Source: Monosporascus cannonballus (lineage: Eukaryota > Ascomycota > Sordariomycetes > Xylariales). From it: a stretch of DNA of 64,000 bases. The position numbers and the translations under genes are program-made. The notes beneath the pieces were generated by a model that saw only the letters and a list, made by a program, of their open reading frames with translations, had not been told where the DNA came from and ran no database searches. This document shows, in pieces, positions 10,369-23,829 of the stretch (the stretch's first letter is position 1; each line of letters begins with the position of its first letter). The stretch spans positions 1 through 64,000 of the forward strand of contig QJNS01000227.1 in NCBI GenBank assembly GCA_004154925.1. Reading direction: 5' to 3'.

Positions 10369-13300
10369 CGATTTCCCTTTTTTCAAAATCTTATTTTTAA
10401 AATTTCTTTTTTCGTAATAAGGTTTTTCCACATACCTTTAATATATTTTCCAATATATTTAAACGTTATTTTTATAAATCCAAATAATAATTTACCTTAA
10501 TTAATTTAATTAAATTCGAAACTTTTAATATAATATTTTATTTTTTTTTATTTTGTTCGGCAACTTAATTACTAAATAATAAATGGGGTTTTTCGTTATA
10601 AAAAATATGTTCGTTAAAGTTATTCGTATAACGGAATAAGAATTCTTATTTTCATAATTAATTACTATATCGCAAAATTAAAAAAATTAAAAAAAAGATT
10701 AACGGCCGAAATATCTTTATTCGAAATTTTTACGCGTTTTTTTCATATACGTCGTTAACGTTAACATTATTAATTTTAAGGTACGAAATTTATTAATTAT
10801 ACCCTTGAATCCTTAAATAATTTTAACGACTTTATATAATTAAAATTAAAATTCGTAATCGAAACTTGAACCTTAAAAAAATAAACGTTATTAATTAAAA
10901 TACGGTAAATTAAAAGTTTTCCTTTTCAGATTTCGTAAATTAAAATATTATTATTTCGGATAATTTCGCCATTATTAATAAAAGATTTTTAATAAACGTT
11001 AAACGTTAATAAAATTCTTGGCGGGTTCTTAAATATTTTCAAAATTTAAATATTTTTTCCATTTAATTAAATATTAGGTAAATCCGTTTTATTTTTATAT
11101 ATTTAATATTTTTTCCATTTTATATACTTATTTGTTTTTTATTTTCATATCTTTTTATATTGTATATACTTTAATTATATCTATTATTAATTCGAATAAA
11201 AAAACATAAGAAATTAAATAAAGTTTTTTAACGATGTTATATAAACCAATATATTTAAAATCGAATTTGTTATTAAGTCGTTTTATTTAAATATTTTTAT
11301 AATAAGGAAAACCATTTTTTTCTTTTCAAAAATTAAATCTTTTAATCTTTTTTAATTATAATATTTATTGATTTAATTTTGTACGAATTTTAGTTTTATT
11401 TCTATTTTGTAATATAATTATTATTATTAATTTAACCTAAAAATTGTTTTAATATTAATTAGACCGTTATCGCGCGTTTTTTTATAAATCTTTAAAATAA
11501 AACCAAAATTTACATTCGCAAATATTATTTTAATACTTTAGTAATAATTGGTATTATAAGCTAATTAAATAATCGGTAATTTTTCAACTTAATTAATTTG
11601 TTTATAATTAATATAATATTATAAATAAATTTCCAAAATTTAATTTATTTATTTTATTTATTTATCCGCTTAAAATTTAAATATATTAAATAATTTATAA
11701 TTTAAGGCGATTTATATTATAAATCTTTATTAAAATTTAAATACAAATATTAATCCTTTATTTAATATAATTTTTATTAATAATTCGTATATATTAAAAA
11801 TATATTTTAAAAAAAATATATACCAATTATTTGACGTTTATATCTTTATAATATAATTAAAAAAAGAAAATTCGGTAAATTAATCGATAATTACGAAAAT
11901 ATTATCGTAATATATTCCGTTAATTAAATTTTTTAACATAAAAAATTTAATAATAAAATTTAATATAATTAAATATTATAATTATTTTACGATTAATAAT
12001 AATTATAATTTTCCGTATAACTTATGTTACTAAGCTTTTGCTTTAATATAAATATTACATTACCGTATAATTTTCTGTACCGTTAATTTTATTTTTAAAA
12101 AAAATATATGTGTTAAAATTGCTATAAAATCTTATAGATTTCTAGATATTTATATAATTAAGATTCGTATATTTTTCGTACTAAATTCTTTTAATATTTT
12201 TTAATTTTTTTAAAAATTATTATTATATTATTAAATTTTCTAATACAAATTACCGGGTATTACCCGAATCGTCGTAATTTATTATAAACGTATATATCTT
12301 TTATAACAATATTTAAAATTATATAAATAATTTTAATTAATTTTGTTTCAAAATTTAATTACTTATTTAAAATGTCCGTTTTACCATTTTTAATTCTTTT
12401 TTATAAATAATAACGAAATCGAAATTCGCTAATTTTTCTGTATAACGAAATTATTATTTTGTAAATTCCCTAATTATAATAAATTAGGTAAAATTTTAAT
12501 AATCTGTATAAACCTTAACCTGGTACAAATTTCTTTTTAAAAAATATCTAAATTTCCGAAATATTATAATAATAACTATAAAATTTTTATTTAAAATACC
12601 GTAATTAAGTTCGGCTCCCTTTAATTTATACGAAAAAAATATAATAAAATATTATTTAATTTAATTATTTTTCTATTTAATTATTACGTTTAACGCGTAA
12701 TCCGAAATATCGGTTTTTAATTTAACGGGGCGGTTTAAATCGTACATAATTAATATTAATTTATTAATAATTATATTCTTAATATTTTAAAACATTTTTT
12801 CCGTATTTAATATTTATTTAAATTCTTTTTTTTTCGTAAAATTTATTAAAAATATAATTATCTTATTAAAATTTCGAATAAACCTTTTATAATAATTAGC
12901 AAATCTAAAAAATACCTATATTTTCTAACTTATTATTAGCGTTTATTATTTTATAATTATAATAATTTTCTTAAAGTTTATTTTGATATATTTTAAAATA
13001 ATAATATATTTTAAATATTTTACTTTTTATATATAAAATTAATTTTTTTTGCGTTAATAAATAACTTTACGTTTTATAACGCTTAAAAACTTTATAAACG
13101 TATTTTACGTATATTTTTTTTATTTCCGAAAAAATAAAAATATTATCGAGATATTTTCGTAATACGTAATTAATTATTCGTTGGAAAATTACTAATACCT
13201 TCGTAAATCTTATTAATATAAATAAATATTCAAATAAGTCGTATTTCGTTTTAAAGGTTATTTTTTATTTATATGTTTTCTTAATTTTGATAAAGTTATA

Positions 13301-16203
13301 TCTATTTTTAAAATCGAATGTTATAAATTATTTAATACCGTAAAATTCATTTTTTATTTCCGTAATTAAAAATAATAATATTCGATTTTTAATAATAATA
13401 TGGTTTAATTACCGATAATTAATTATAAGTCGTAATTTTTTATTTTTTAATACGAAAAACATAAGGTATTTTATTAATAACTTCCAAAATTGAATTTATC
13501 TTTTTTATAACCGATTCTTTAGGTATTTTTTAAAAGTACATAATTTATATTTATTAAAATTATAAATAAGGTAAAACTTTATTAACAATTTTTCCTTAAA
13601 AATTATTTCGTAATTTTATTCGATATATTTCGGTAATATTATATTTAATTCCTTTTTAAAAAGTTACTTATATTTATAATATTATACTAACATATTAATT
13701 AAATCTTTTAATTTTTAGGGTTATTATTCTTATTATTGCAAATCGTTATTTAATTACGTTAATTTCGGTTTAATAATAATAATAATATATCGTAATTTTT
13801 TTAATACCCGTTTTGTTTTTCTTATATTTTATTTTTTTTAAATAATAAGGTATTTATTATATTTTTATATTTACATTTATTATTATTATCGATCAAATAT
13901 TAAAATCTTAATTCTTTTTTTTCGTTTATTAATGAAAAATAAAATAAATTTTATTTAACCAATTTTTTCATTAATCCAAATTTCGTATTAACGTATTTAT
14001 AATAATCCTAAATTTATACTGTAATTTTCGAATAAAATAATATCGAAATTAACCGTTTAATATCGTTTTTAAACAAAAATCTCGAAATAATTAATTTCGC
14101 ATATAATTTTTCCGCTATTTTAAACAAATTTTTAACTTTTAGCATTTGTCGTTATATAAAGTTTTAATTAATATCTTTATAATAATTTAAATTTATTAAT
14201 TATATCCGGTATAATATAATTCCCGCTTAAAACTTTATATTTTATTATTACGATAAATTAATATATTCCGATTTATATTTCCAAAGTGATAAGATTATTA
14301 ACGTTTTCTATTGTCGTATTTAAAGCCTTTTTCGGGAATTCCTTTTAATTCTTTTAAGTTTCGTTATTTCGTAACTTTTTTATAAATAACCTTTTTTTAA
14401 TTTTTATTCGAATTTATTAAACTTTATTTATATTTTTTCGTTTAATACGTTAAGTTGCTATATTTATCGTTATTATCGGTATATTTTTTCTTCGAACCGT
14501 ATTAATTATTCTTAATGTTTTAGTAATTTTTTGTATCGAATAAATTGTTTTTTTATATTTATAATTATATCTTATTATATATCATTTTAGTTATTATTTT
14601 AAAGATGTCTTATAAACTAACGTATTTTTTCTTTAATAACTTTTTTTTCGTAAAAATTTATAATAAATATTAATTAAAAATAAAATTCCGTAATAACTTT
14701 TTAATAATACTTTTTACCGTACGCTAAATTAACTCTTTTTTCATTTAATAATTGAATTATTTATAATAATAAAAGGGGTTTTCCTATAGGTATTTCTTTT
14801 CGGATTAAATTCTTATTTCGGTTAATTATTAAATATTTCCTGGAATTATGGTTCAAAATTATTAATATTATTATTTATTATTTTTATTATATCTGGTACG
14901 GTTTAAAAAACTAAATCCCTTATAATATATACGGGTAATTTATATATAAATATATTACTTTTATTTCTTATAATCGGGATATTTTCGTTATCGATAATAT
15001 ATAACGTATATTTTACTGTATAGATCAAAGATTCCGGGATAAAGTTTTTTTTATTTAATTTTAGTATTTGCATAATCATCTTTATAACACTTTTTGCTAT
15101 ATTTATAATACTTATTATACAAGCTTTTTAATTTTTCGTATTTTTTGTCAAATTTTTTATCGTAATAATCCTAATTAAACTTTTTGTTATAAACTTAATA
15201 TATATTTGGCATAAATTATATTAATATCTTTATTCTCGTTTTTTTAATTATTTTTAAGCTATTTTTCCGGTATAAAAATCTAATTATTTTATTATAATCT
15301 CTTAGGCTTTTTATATTTATAAATTTTATATCCCATTTTACTATAATTAGAACATTTAATCTGGTTTTAATTTTATTTATAAGTAACGCCGGATTTCATA
15401 AATCTTAATACCGTTTCGTAAAAAATAAAAAATACGTTTTATTTTTTCCCTTAATTAAACTTATATCCCGAACGTAAAACGTATTATTTTTTTATTGTTT
15501 TTCAAATTATCGGTTATTAATCTTAATTATTTTTACGATATACCGGTTTAACGCAATTAATTATTCGATTTAAATAATTTCATTTTTTATATTATTTTTT
15601 AATTCTTTATAAAATATATTAATAAAAATATCGGTTTTGTTATTTCTTGATCCGGCTTTAACCATACTATTTTTACAAATTACGGTATATTTAAATATAA
15701 ATCCTTTTTATCGGAATTATAAAAATTATTAAACCTTTAATCGTTTTTTATACAAATTACCGAAATTAACGAATATTTTATTTTCGAAATTAATATAAAT
15801 TAAAAAGATTTCGTTAATAAAATCTTTTTTGTTTATTTTTCTTATTTTTAAAAGATTTTTCATAATAGGTTTAAATTAATTAACTGCATTTTTTATTAAA
15901 TATATTTTTATTACTAGGACGATATTCGTTAAGTCGTTAAAATTTAAAAAATAAAAATAAATTCGTATTTAAATTAAAAAAGTCTGAAAATTATTTTTTC
16001 TATTATAAAACTTTAACCTTTTTAGCTTTATACGGGCGAGAAAAAATTAAATAAATATAACCTTAAATTATTGAATTTCTTTTTTAATTGCCGAATTCGA
16101 ACTTAAAATTATTAAATAAAATTTTTTTAATATCGGTTAATATTTTAATAATATTAAATATTACTTAAAGTTTAACGGTATTATTAAATAAAAATTTATA
16201 ATA

Positions 16204-16589
16204 TATAATAACTAAATAATTTAATTAATTATTAAATTTTAAATTAATAAATTTATATTAATAAAAATATCGTAAAAATCTAAATAATAAATATAATAAT
16301 GTAATAGGTTTCGTAATATAAAAAATATCTTAAGTAATAAGGGTATATTATAAATTAAAATTATTTAAATTATAAAATTAATAAATGTATATATTTTTTT
16401 CCTTTAATTAGATTATTATTAATAAATTAATAATCCGGCTTACTGGCTTATTACTAATGAGTTGGTAATCCGGCTTATTGGCTTACGATTAGTAAGCTGG
16501 TGATCTATTACGTAACTTAATTTATATGGTTTTTGTGGCCTTTTCCGTTACGACCGTTTTTGGAGGCCGTAACTTGTTAGGTCGTAATA
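16204..16589 (-). repeat. 5' LTR of element 9988-16589
   Basis: 386 bp; ends ATAATA where ATAACA is expected (C to T). It carries the same U3 hairpin repeats (16430-16515) as the partner LTR. U3 is again spared while the rest is heavily mutated. Confidence 0.9.
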
Positions 16590-17627
16590 ATAATAAAGGG
16601 GTAAATAAGGCGTTACCGTATAAATATTAATACCGGCGGTTTATAAAAATAATAATAAAAATATAAATAATACTTTTATTAAACGTTTAAGAAAAAAGTT
16701 GCGGGATAATAAAAATAAGCAGTAATAAGTAATAGCTGAAAAGTAATAAAAAAATAAAAAGCGGTAAAAAATTAAATTATTATTTATTATTACTTATTAC
16801 CGCTATTTAATTTAAATTATATTAAATAAATACGGCGTTTATTGCGCCAAATTAAGGGAATTTGTTATAAAGTTTAATATAAATAACGTTATTTTATTAT
16901 TTCTTTAATTGTTTTATTCGTTATTTTTATAATATTATAAATATCGAGTTATATATTATTACTTTTAATTTTTTTTATTATTATTTTTATTATTATTTTT
17001 TAAAATAAGTAACTATGTTTATAAATTAATTATAAAATAAATTTAATATATATTAATTCGTTTTTCTTAATAACGGCCAAAATAAGTTTCCGCATAATTG
17101 CGTTTTGCTTTTTATTTTTAAGAAATATAGTTATTATTTATTTTTTCTTTAAATTAAATAATAAAATTTAAGTTTTTTTTAGTTTTTCGAGTTATTTATT
17201 TATTTATTTATTTTTTATATTAATGTTTTTATTATTAATATTAATATTAAAACGGTTTGAAAAAGCGGGTTAATAATTTAGGTATATAATATATATAAAT
17301 TTAATAATAATTGCAAAAAACGGGTAATTTTAATACGAAAATCTTCGTAATTAAGTTTTATAAAGCCGGGTATTACGAAAATGTTTAAAAAATTAATTGT
17401 AATATTTTTAAGTATACGGTAATAATATTAGTTTTAAACGTTAAAATTATAACCCGGGTTAATATTTGTAAAGTTAATAAAAATACCGGATACATTTTTA
17501 TATTAAATATATATAATTGATTATTTAAAATTATTAATAATAATTATTACCGTTTATCGTTAATTATTTTGCATATTATTAAATTAACAAATTTTTTACG
17601 GTTAAAATGTTTTAATTATTTACAGAA

Positions 17628-17948
17628 TTAATTTACGAAAATACGGGCGTTAGCGGCGTACGACCTAAACGTTAAACGGTTAAGGCGTTTACTAAATTTG
17701 GCGGAACGACCGTTATAAGCCAAGTTTTCAAAGTTACGTAAACTTGCGCCGGCTTTATAATTATAGGAAATATTACGGTTACGGTTACGGGTATTGGTAT
17801 TATTACCGCTATAGCTATTATTACCGGTATTGTCGTTATTATTAGAATTGGTATTAACGTAATGGCGGTTTTTTACGTTTATTACGACTACGGATTTATT
17901 AATATTACCGTTATTATTGTTATTATTATAATTAACGTTGTTATCCAA
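17628..17948 (-). pseudogene. Asn-rich open frame, probably a relic
   Basis: 106 codons, open on the minus strand in a small patch that is less AT-rich and full of CpG. The first half is nearly all Asn, Gly, Ser, Thr and Tyr; the second half is basic (Arg/Lys). Asn codons AAY arise from Asp GAY by G-to-A change, so the composition may be RIP-made. No domain was recognised; a low-complexity tail of a transposon protein is possible. Confidence 0.3.
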
Positions 17949-18510
17949 ATCGTTATAAAGAATAAGCCGTTTGCGGTTGTCGGAAACGGGGTTATTTTTG
18001 GTTTAAGTATTTAAACGTTCGGTATAGGGAATTTGCAAAATATACGATAAGATATGAAAAATAATATAATTACGGTTAACGGTATAAATAACGATACGGG
18101 TTTCGATATTAATAATAAAATAATTAATACTAATTTATATTATTATATATTAATTATTATTATTATTATAATATTTCTGAAATTACGTTTATAAAAAAAT
18201 ATAAAATTTATTATAATTTTTATTTATATTTCTAATAAATTGGTTTTGGATTTATTATTATTTAACGAAAATAACTTTTTAAAAAAAATAAAATATATTT
18301 GTAATTTTTTGATAATTATAAGGTTATATATAATAATATTATACGATATAAAGTTTAATATAATATAAAATATGTATTAAGTTATATTAGATTAAGGCGT
18401 TTACGGTACCGATAAAATACGGATCGATAAAGCCGAAATAATTTTAAAAATTATAAAAATAAATATATTATTATTATTATTAATATTTTGTACGATACCG
18501 GCAGCAATAA

Positions 18511-18546
18511 ATTAATATTAATATTAATATTAATATTAATATTAAT
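18511..18546. repeat. (TAATAT)n microsatellite
   Basis: Six near-perfect hexamer units. Confidence 0.85.
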
Positions 18547-19079
18547 TTAAACGGAAAATAAAAAAATAATTTATTAAAATTATATTTATAATTTATAATA
18601 ATATATTATATTTAGTTTAAATATTTATATATAAATAAATATATATATATATATATATTTACATATAATAATAATAATAATAATAGTAATATTATTATTA
18701 TTATTTTGGCATAATTTTAATAAATTATTTCGGATAAATAAATAATAATAATTAATTTGGGGGAATAATAATAATTATTTTTACGTATATAATAATAAGT
18801 AAGTTTATTATAGGTAATAACCGATTTTTTTTACGGGGTAAAAATTATTTTATTATAAGGTATTTTTATATTTTAATATAATTAGCCGGTAAACATAATT
18901 AATAACGGTATTTAAATAATTACTTTAAAATAAATATACGTAATGTTAATAATAAATGGAAATAACGGTATTAAAATATTAATAATTACGGATAATATAT
19001 TTATTTAGTTAATTTAATAAATATAATGTTAATAATATTTTAACGTATTAAAATTTAAATCGAAAATACATACGAATAA

Positions 19080-19990
19080 CGGAAAACCGTATATAAATAA
19101 TAGAAAAGGCCGTAAATACCGCATAAGTAATAAGTTGGTATATGAAATTAATATAAATAATGAAAAAGGTTATAAGTATAATATAAGTAATAAATACGTA
19201 TTAAAAATATATATAAATAATAAAAAAGCCGTAAATATCGTATAGATATATATAAAAAATAAGTATAAAGTAAATATATATATATATAATAAAAATTATA
19301 AATATAGTAAAAATAATAAATTAATATATAAATAAATAAAAGTAATAAAACAATTATACATAAATAATACAAAAACTATAAATATGGTGAAAATAAAAGA
19401 ATTAAAATATAATTATATATAAATGATAAATTAAAACCGTATATAAGATAAAAATAAGAATTTAATATATAAATATATATAATAATAAAATATATTCATA
19501 TTATTAGTATTATAATAACGGCAGACTAAAGCTGTATATACGATAAAAATAAAGAATTAATATATAAATATATAATAATAAATATATTTTAATTATAAAG
19601 GTTATATAAGTATTATATTAAAATACTATATATATTAAAAATAATAAATAATACATATAAATATTATATTAATAACGGAGTAAAATGAAATATGTAATCA
19701 AAGCAAAAAATGGCATATATAAATAAATACCGGTAAATATATTTTAAATATAAATGTTATATTAATAACAGATTAAAGCAGTATATGCAGTAAAAATAAA
19801 AAATAATATTAAAAATAACATTAATAAGTATATTTTAATTATAAACTTTATATTAATAATAAATTAAAACGGTATATACGGTAAAAACAAAAAATAATAT
19901 ATATAAATATAATACTAATAAATATATTATATTTATAAATATTATATAAATAATAAATTAAACTAATATATAAAAGAAAAATAAAAAATA
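19080..19990. repeat. Decayed AT-rich minisatellite field
   Basis: Repeated boxes of the type ATATAAATAATAAAAAAG-CCGTAAATACCGTATAAG recur about every 55-65 bases from 19090 to 19450. They grade into a longer unit with TTAAAACGGTATATACGGTAAAAA boxes at about 19450, 19530, 19775 and 19865. Units are too diverged for exact counting by eye. Confidence 0.6.
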
Positions 19991-21857
19991 AGTTTTATAA
20001 TATAATATTAATATTAATATTTTTTTATAAATATTATGATTAAAATTTAATTTTAATTTTATATATATATATAAAATATTTTTAAAATATATAATATTTA
20101 ATAACGTAATTTATAAATAAAGGATGTATATAAATAACACGTTACTTTTAATATTTTATTATATATATATAAATTTTTAATAATTATATTATAATTAAAT
20201 TAATTAAAATTAATTACAATAATATTTATTAAATATCTTTATTATTGTTTAAAAAATATATATATTATATTCGGATTTATTTTAAATATCATAACATTAT
20301 TTTTTTAACCTTTTTATAACGATTAATTTCCGTTATTATTTTTTTTCGGCTTGGAAAATTGTTTTTTAAAAAAATAAGTAATTGTTTTTAAAAACATTTC
20401 ATCTTTATTTTTAAATATTTATTAAAAATATTATTAATTTTATATAATAAATACTTTATATTATTAATTAAATAATTTATTATTTTAATTATAATTATTA
20501 AGAAATTATTTCAATAATTTATAATTTTATTTTTTAAATAATTAAATTACAAAATTATTTTTTTGAAAATTTTAAATATTTTATATTCGAAATAAAAACA
20601 ATAAAAATAAAAACGAAATTATTAATATTATAAAAAGTTATTAAATTTTTAATTACGAAATGATATATTTAGGATTTAATAAAATAAACTTAGTATTAAG
20701 AAAACTGGTTTTAATACTTTTAAAAAATATAAATATTTTAAATATTTCGTAAAAACCGATAAAGAATTTTCTTTAATAATGTACGTATTATATTATTTTA
20801 TAAAAATTTTAATATAATAATTATAAACTCGTTTTAATAAAAAATATATTATATTAAAAAGTTAAACATATAAAGAAATTATAAAATATATAAAATATAA
20901 TAATCTTATATTTCTTATAATATTTTTTATTTTTTATTAAATAATAATCTTTATATTTATTAAAAATAAAACAATATTTAACTTAATTTAAATTTAAAAC
21001 GTTTATTATTTAATTATTATTATTAATAATACTTTTTTACGTATATAATATAAAAATATTCTAATATTAATTAATAAAATAATTTTTATTTATTGTAATA
21101 ATATATAAAAAAAATCAATTTTAGAAATTAATAATTTAAATAATTATAATTTATTTTTTTAATACTTATTTTAATTTATTTAAGTTTTTTATAATATTCG
21201 ATATTTATAATTATTATATTTAATATTATTATTAATTATATTAAAAAGTTTATTTAATCAAAATTATATATATTTTTTTCTAAAATATTATATTTCGTAA
21301 TTATATTACGTATAAATTTGAATTATTTATAAATTATTTTGAAATATTTATATATAATTTTTTTATTTAAACCTTTAATTTAAACGTATGTTTAATTTAT
21401 TTTACCGTTTAACGAAATTCGATATTTTATTACTATTAATATATTCCATTTTATATTAATATAAAAATATATTAATTTTATTTTTAATATTTTTAAATTT
21501 AAATAAGTTTTTGTAAATTAAAATTAAAAATATATTTAATAATAATTTACTTTTCGGAATTAATTAATTTCTTTAAATTAAATAATATATTACGTTATAT
21601 AAATTTACTTTAAATATATTTGCAAAATGCTTTTTAAAATAATATATATAATTATTAATTTTTAACAACTAATATAAAAATTATATTTTTTAAAGTCCAA
21701 ATATATTATTGTATTATATATATATATATAAAATAAAAAATATACAAAATTAAGTTTAAAAAAATAATTTATTTATATAAACATTTCGTTTATAAATTAC
21801 GTTAATTAAAATAATATAATAAAAAATATAATACATAATATATTTTAAATTAAAATT

Positions 21858-21859
<2 letters not shown>

Positions 21860-21892
<33 letters not shown>
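21860..21892. repeat. (AAT)n microsatellite
   Basis: About eleven AAT/TAA units in a row, followed by a short AT run. Confidence 0.85.
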
Positions 21893-21893
<1 letters not shown>

Positions 21894-22284
21894 TATATAT
21901 AATTTAAAAAATATTAAATCTATTTTTTTAATAAAACATAAAATATTAATATTTTAAAATAAATTTATATCGATATTTTTAAATTAAATCTTCAATATTT
22001 TATTATTAAATTATGGAAAAGTTATTTTATAAATTAATAAATTTTAAAAATTATATAAATAAAAATAAACTTAAAAACATTAAAAATTAAAAATAAACAA
22101 AATATAATAAAATTAAATATATATATATATATTATTTTAAAATTATACATAAAAATAAAAAATTAATTTAAAAGTAATTTGAATTATTAATAATACTATA
22201 TTAATATTTATTAAAAGCGAAATTCTTTTATATAAATATTTATAATTCTTATTATTATTACTATTATCATTATTATCGTCGCTA

Positions 22285-22695
22285 TATAGCGGCTAAACGG
22301 TTTAATTAATTATTTAACCTAAAATTAATAAGTTAATATTAACAAAAATATCGTAGAAATTTAAATAATAAATTTAATAACGTATTATATCTTATAATTC
22401 CCAAAATATTTTAAATAATAATATTATATTATTAATTAACGTTATTTAAATTATAAAAATAAAAAACGTTTATATTTTTATTTTAACTTAAAGCATTTAT
22501 TATAAATTAATAGCATTTTTTTAATTAAATATTTTTAAGCCTTTTTAAGCCTTTTTTAATATTTAACCGGTTTAAACTTTTTTAAATAATTAATACCTTT
22601 TAATATTTTAAATTAATTACGTAAATTTTTACTTAAATCGGAATTTAACCTTATAAAATTCCGATAGTTTTCAAAAATTACAACTATGAAATAAT
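22285..22695 (-). repeat. Heavily decayed LTR relic of family 1
   Basis: Begins TATAGCGGCTAAACGG (mutated TGTAACGGCTAAACGG) and follows the family-1 LTR through the ATTAAACC, AAAAATATCGTAGAAATTTAA and ATATTTTTATTTT blocks. The right end is uncertain, near ATAATA at about 22695. No target duplication was found. No internal sequence adjoins, so it is probably a solo LTR. Confidence 0.65.
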
Positions 22696-23364
22696 AATAT
22701 GCCGCCGTTATTAATAAATAAAATTATTTTTTTAATTTTATAAAAATTAAATATAATATTAATAAAAAGTTATAAAGTATTATTGCCCATATTATTTCAA
22801 AAATAAATATTGTAATAATAAGAATATTTTTAACAATAATTTTAATAATTTAATTAAAAAATGATAAAATTTTTATTAAAAAATATTAATTAAATTTTAT
22901 ATAAAATATTTTTTAAAATATATTTATAATTATATATTTTAATAATAATAATAATAATAATATTTTAATTTAATATAATAATTAATTTTTATTTATAATA
23001 TTTTTTATATTATTAATAAAAATAAATATCGTATTAATATTTTTTTTTAATTTTATTTATTTTAATTACAATTAACACCGGCGAGCTTAAATTTAATATA
23101 TATATAATTATAATTACAAAAACGCGTCTTTTTAAAATGGTATTTTTTTATAATTAAATATTTATTTATTTTAATATTTATTAAGTATAATAATAACGCA
23201 ATAAAGCGCCTTTGCTTTAAAAGGTATTTCTTATAACTAAGCCTCATTTTTATTAGATTTATTTTTCGTAACCGCGTCCGCCTTAACTTAAAAAGGTATT
23301 TTTTATAATTAAGCTTTGCGTATTTGGTTGTAATTAAATGCACCGCCCGTATGCCCTGCTTTTA
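22696..23364. other. Unassigned AT-rich DNA with a minisatellite
   Basis: About three diverged units of roughly 100 bp lie at 23110-23330, each with TTTAAAAGGTATTTCTTATAA preceded by a CGC-rich box. They give a minus-strand open frame (23062-23343) whose basic Leu/Lys/Tyr peptide is just the repeat translated. No gene seen. Confidence 0.55.
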
Positions 23365-23734
23365 TATAACGAGCTATAAGGTTTAACTAACTATTAAACC
23401 TTCAGTCGATAAGTTTATATTAACAAAAGTATTGTAAGAATTTAAATAATAAATATAATAACGTATTACGTTTCGTAATATCAAAAATACCTTAGGTAAC
23501 GAAATATTATTATAAGTTAAAGTTATTTAAGTTATAGAAATAATAAGCGTATATATCTTTATTAATTAATTAAATTTTTATTAGATTTTAACATTATTAT
23601 AAATCTAATATTATTAAATTCGATTAGTTTTGTATGGATTTATTTAGATTTTAATACTAAAAAAGATATAAATTACGTAACTTTTTTTGTGGGTTTAACC
23701 GTTTTCGTAGCCGATCTTAGGTTGGTTCGTAATA
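23365..23734 (-). repeat. Solo LTR, family 1, with TTTTA target duplication
   Basis: 370 bp from TATAAC (mutated TGTAAC) to GTAATA (mutated GTAACA). TTTTA lies directly on both sides (23360-23364 and 23735-23739), so this is a complete LTR left after LTR-LTR recombination. It is RIP-mutated. It sits just upstream of R1 copy 2. Confidence 0.9.
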
Positions 23735-23829
23735 TTTTAATTTCGAAAATGTAATTTTTATACCGGTAAATACTTTCTGCGCTCCTGTTATAATACCGAA
23801 CCTTAAGTGCTTTTATAATAACGGAAAAA

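Larger units (their letters stand above)
9988..16589 (-). mobile_element. Complete gypsy element with 5-bp target duplication, dead
   Basis: 6.6-kb minus-strand Ty3/gypsy element with LTRs 9988-10368 (3') and 16204-16589 (5'). ATAAT stands at 9983-9987 and again at 16590-16594. The minus strand runs gag (CCHC relic at about 15313-15354), protease, RT (near 13000-13700), RNase H and integrase. The RT catalytic box near 13140 lost about 20 bases compared with A and E. All frames carry many RIP-type stops; nothing is expressible. Confidence 0.93.
16595..22284. other. AT-rich decayed DNA without recognisable genes
   Basis: 5.7 kb of extremely AT-rich sequence. Visible content is simple repeats (TAATAT at 18511-18546, AAT at 21860-21892), decayed minisatellites (19080-19990) and one Asn-rich open frame (17628-17948). 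No LTR, RT or transposase motif could be read. It may hold the oldest, most saturated repeats in the window. Confidence 0.6.

Noticed and set aside
19148..19372. 74-codon Tyr/Leu/Ile frame
   Set aside because: It is a translated AT-rich minisatellite.
16595..22284. Centromere-like AT-rich block
   Set aside because: It is only 17-22 kb from a telomere, and AT content here is explained by RIP of repeats.
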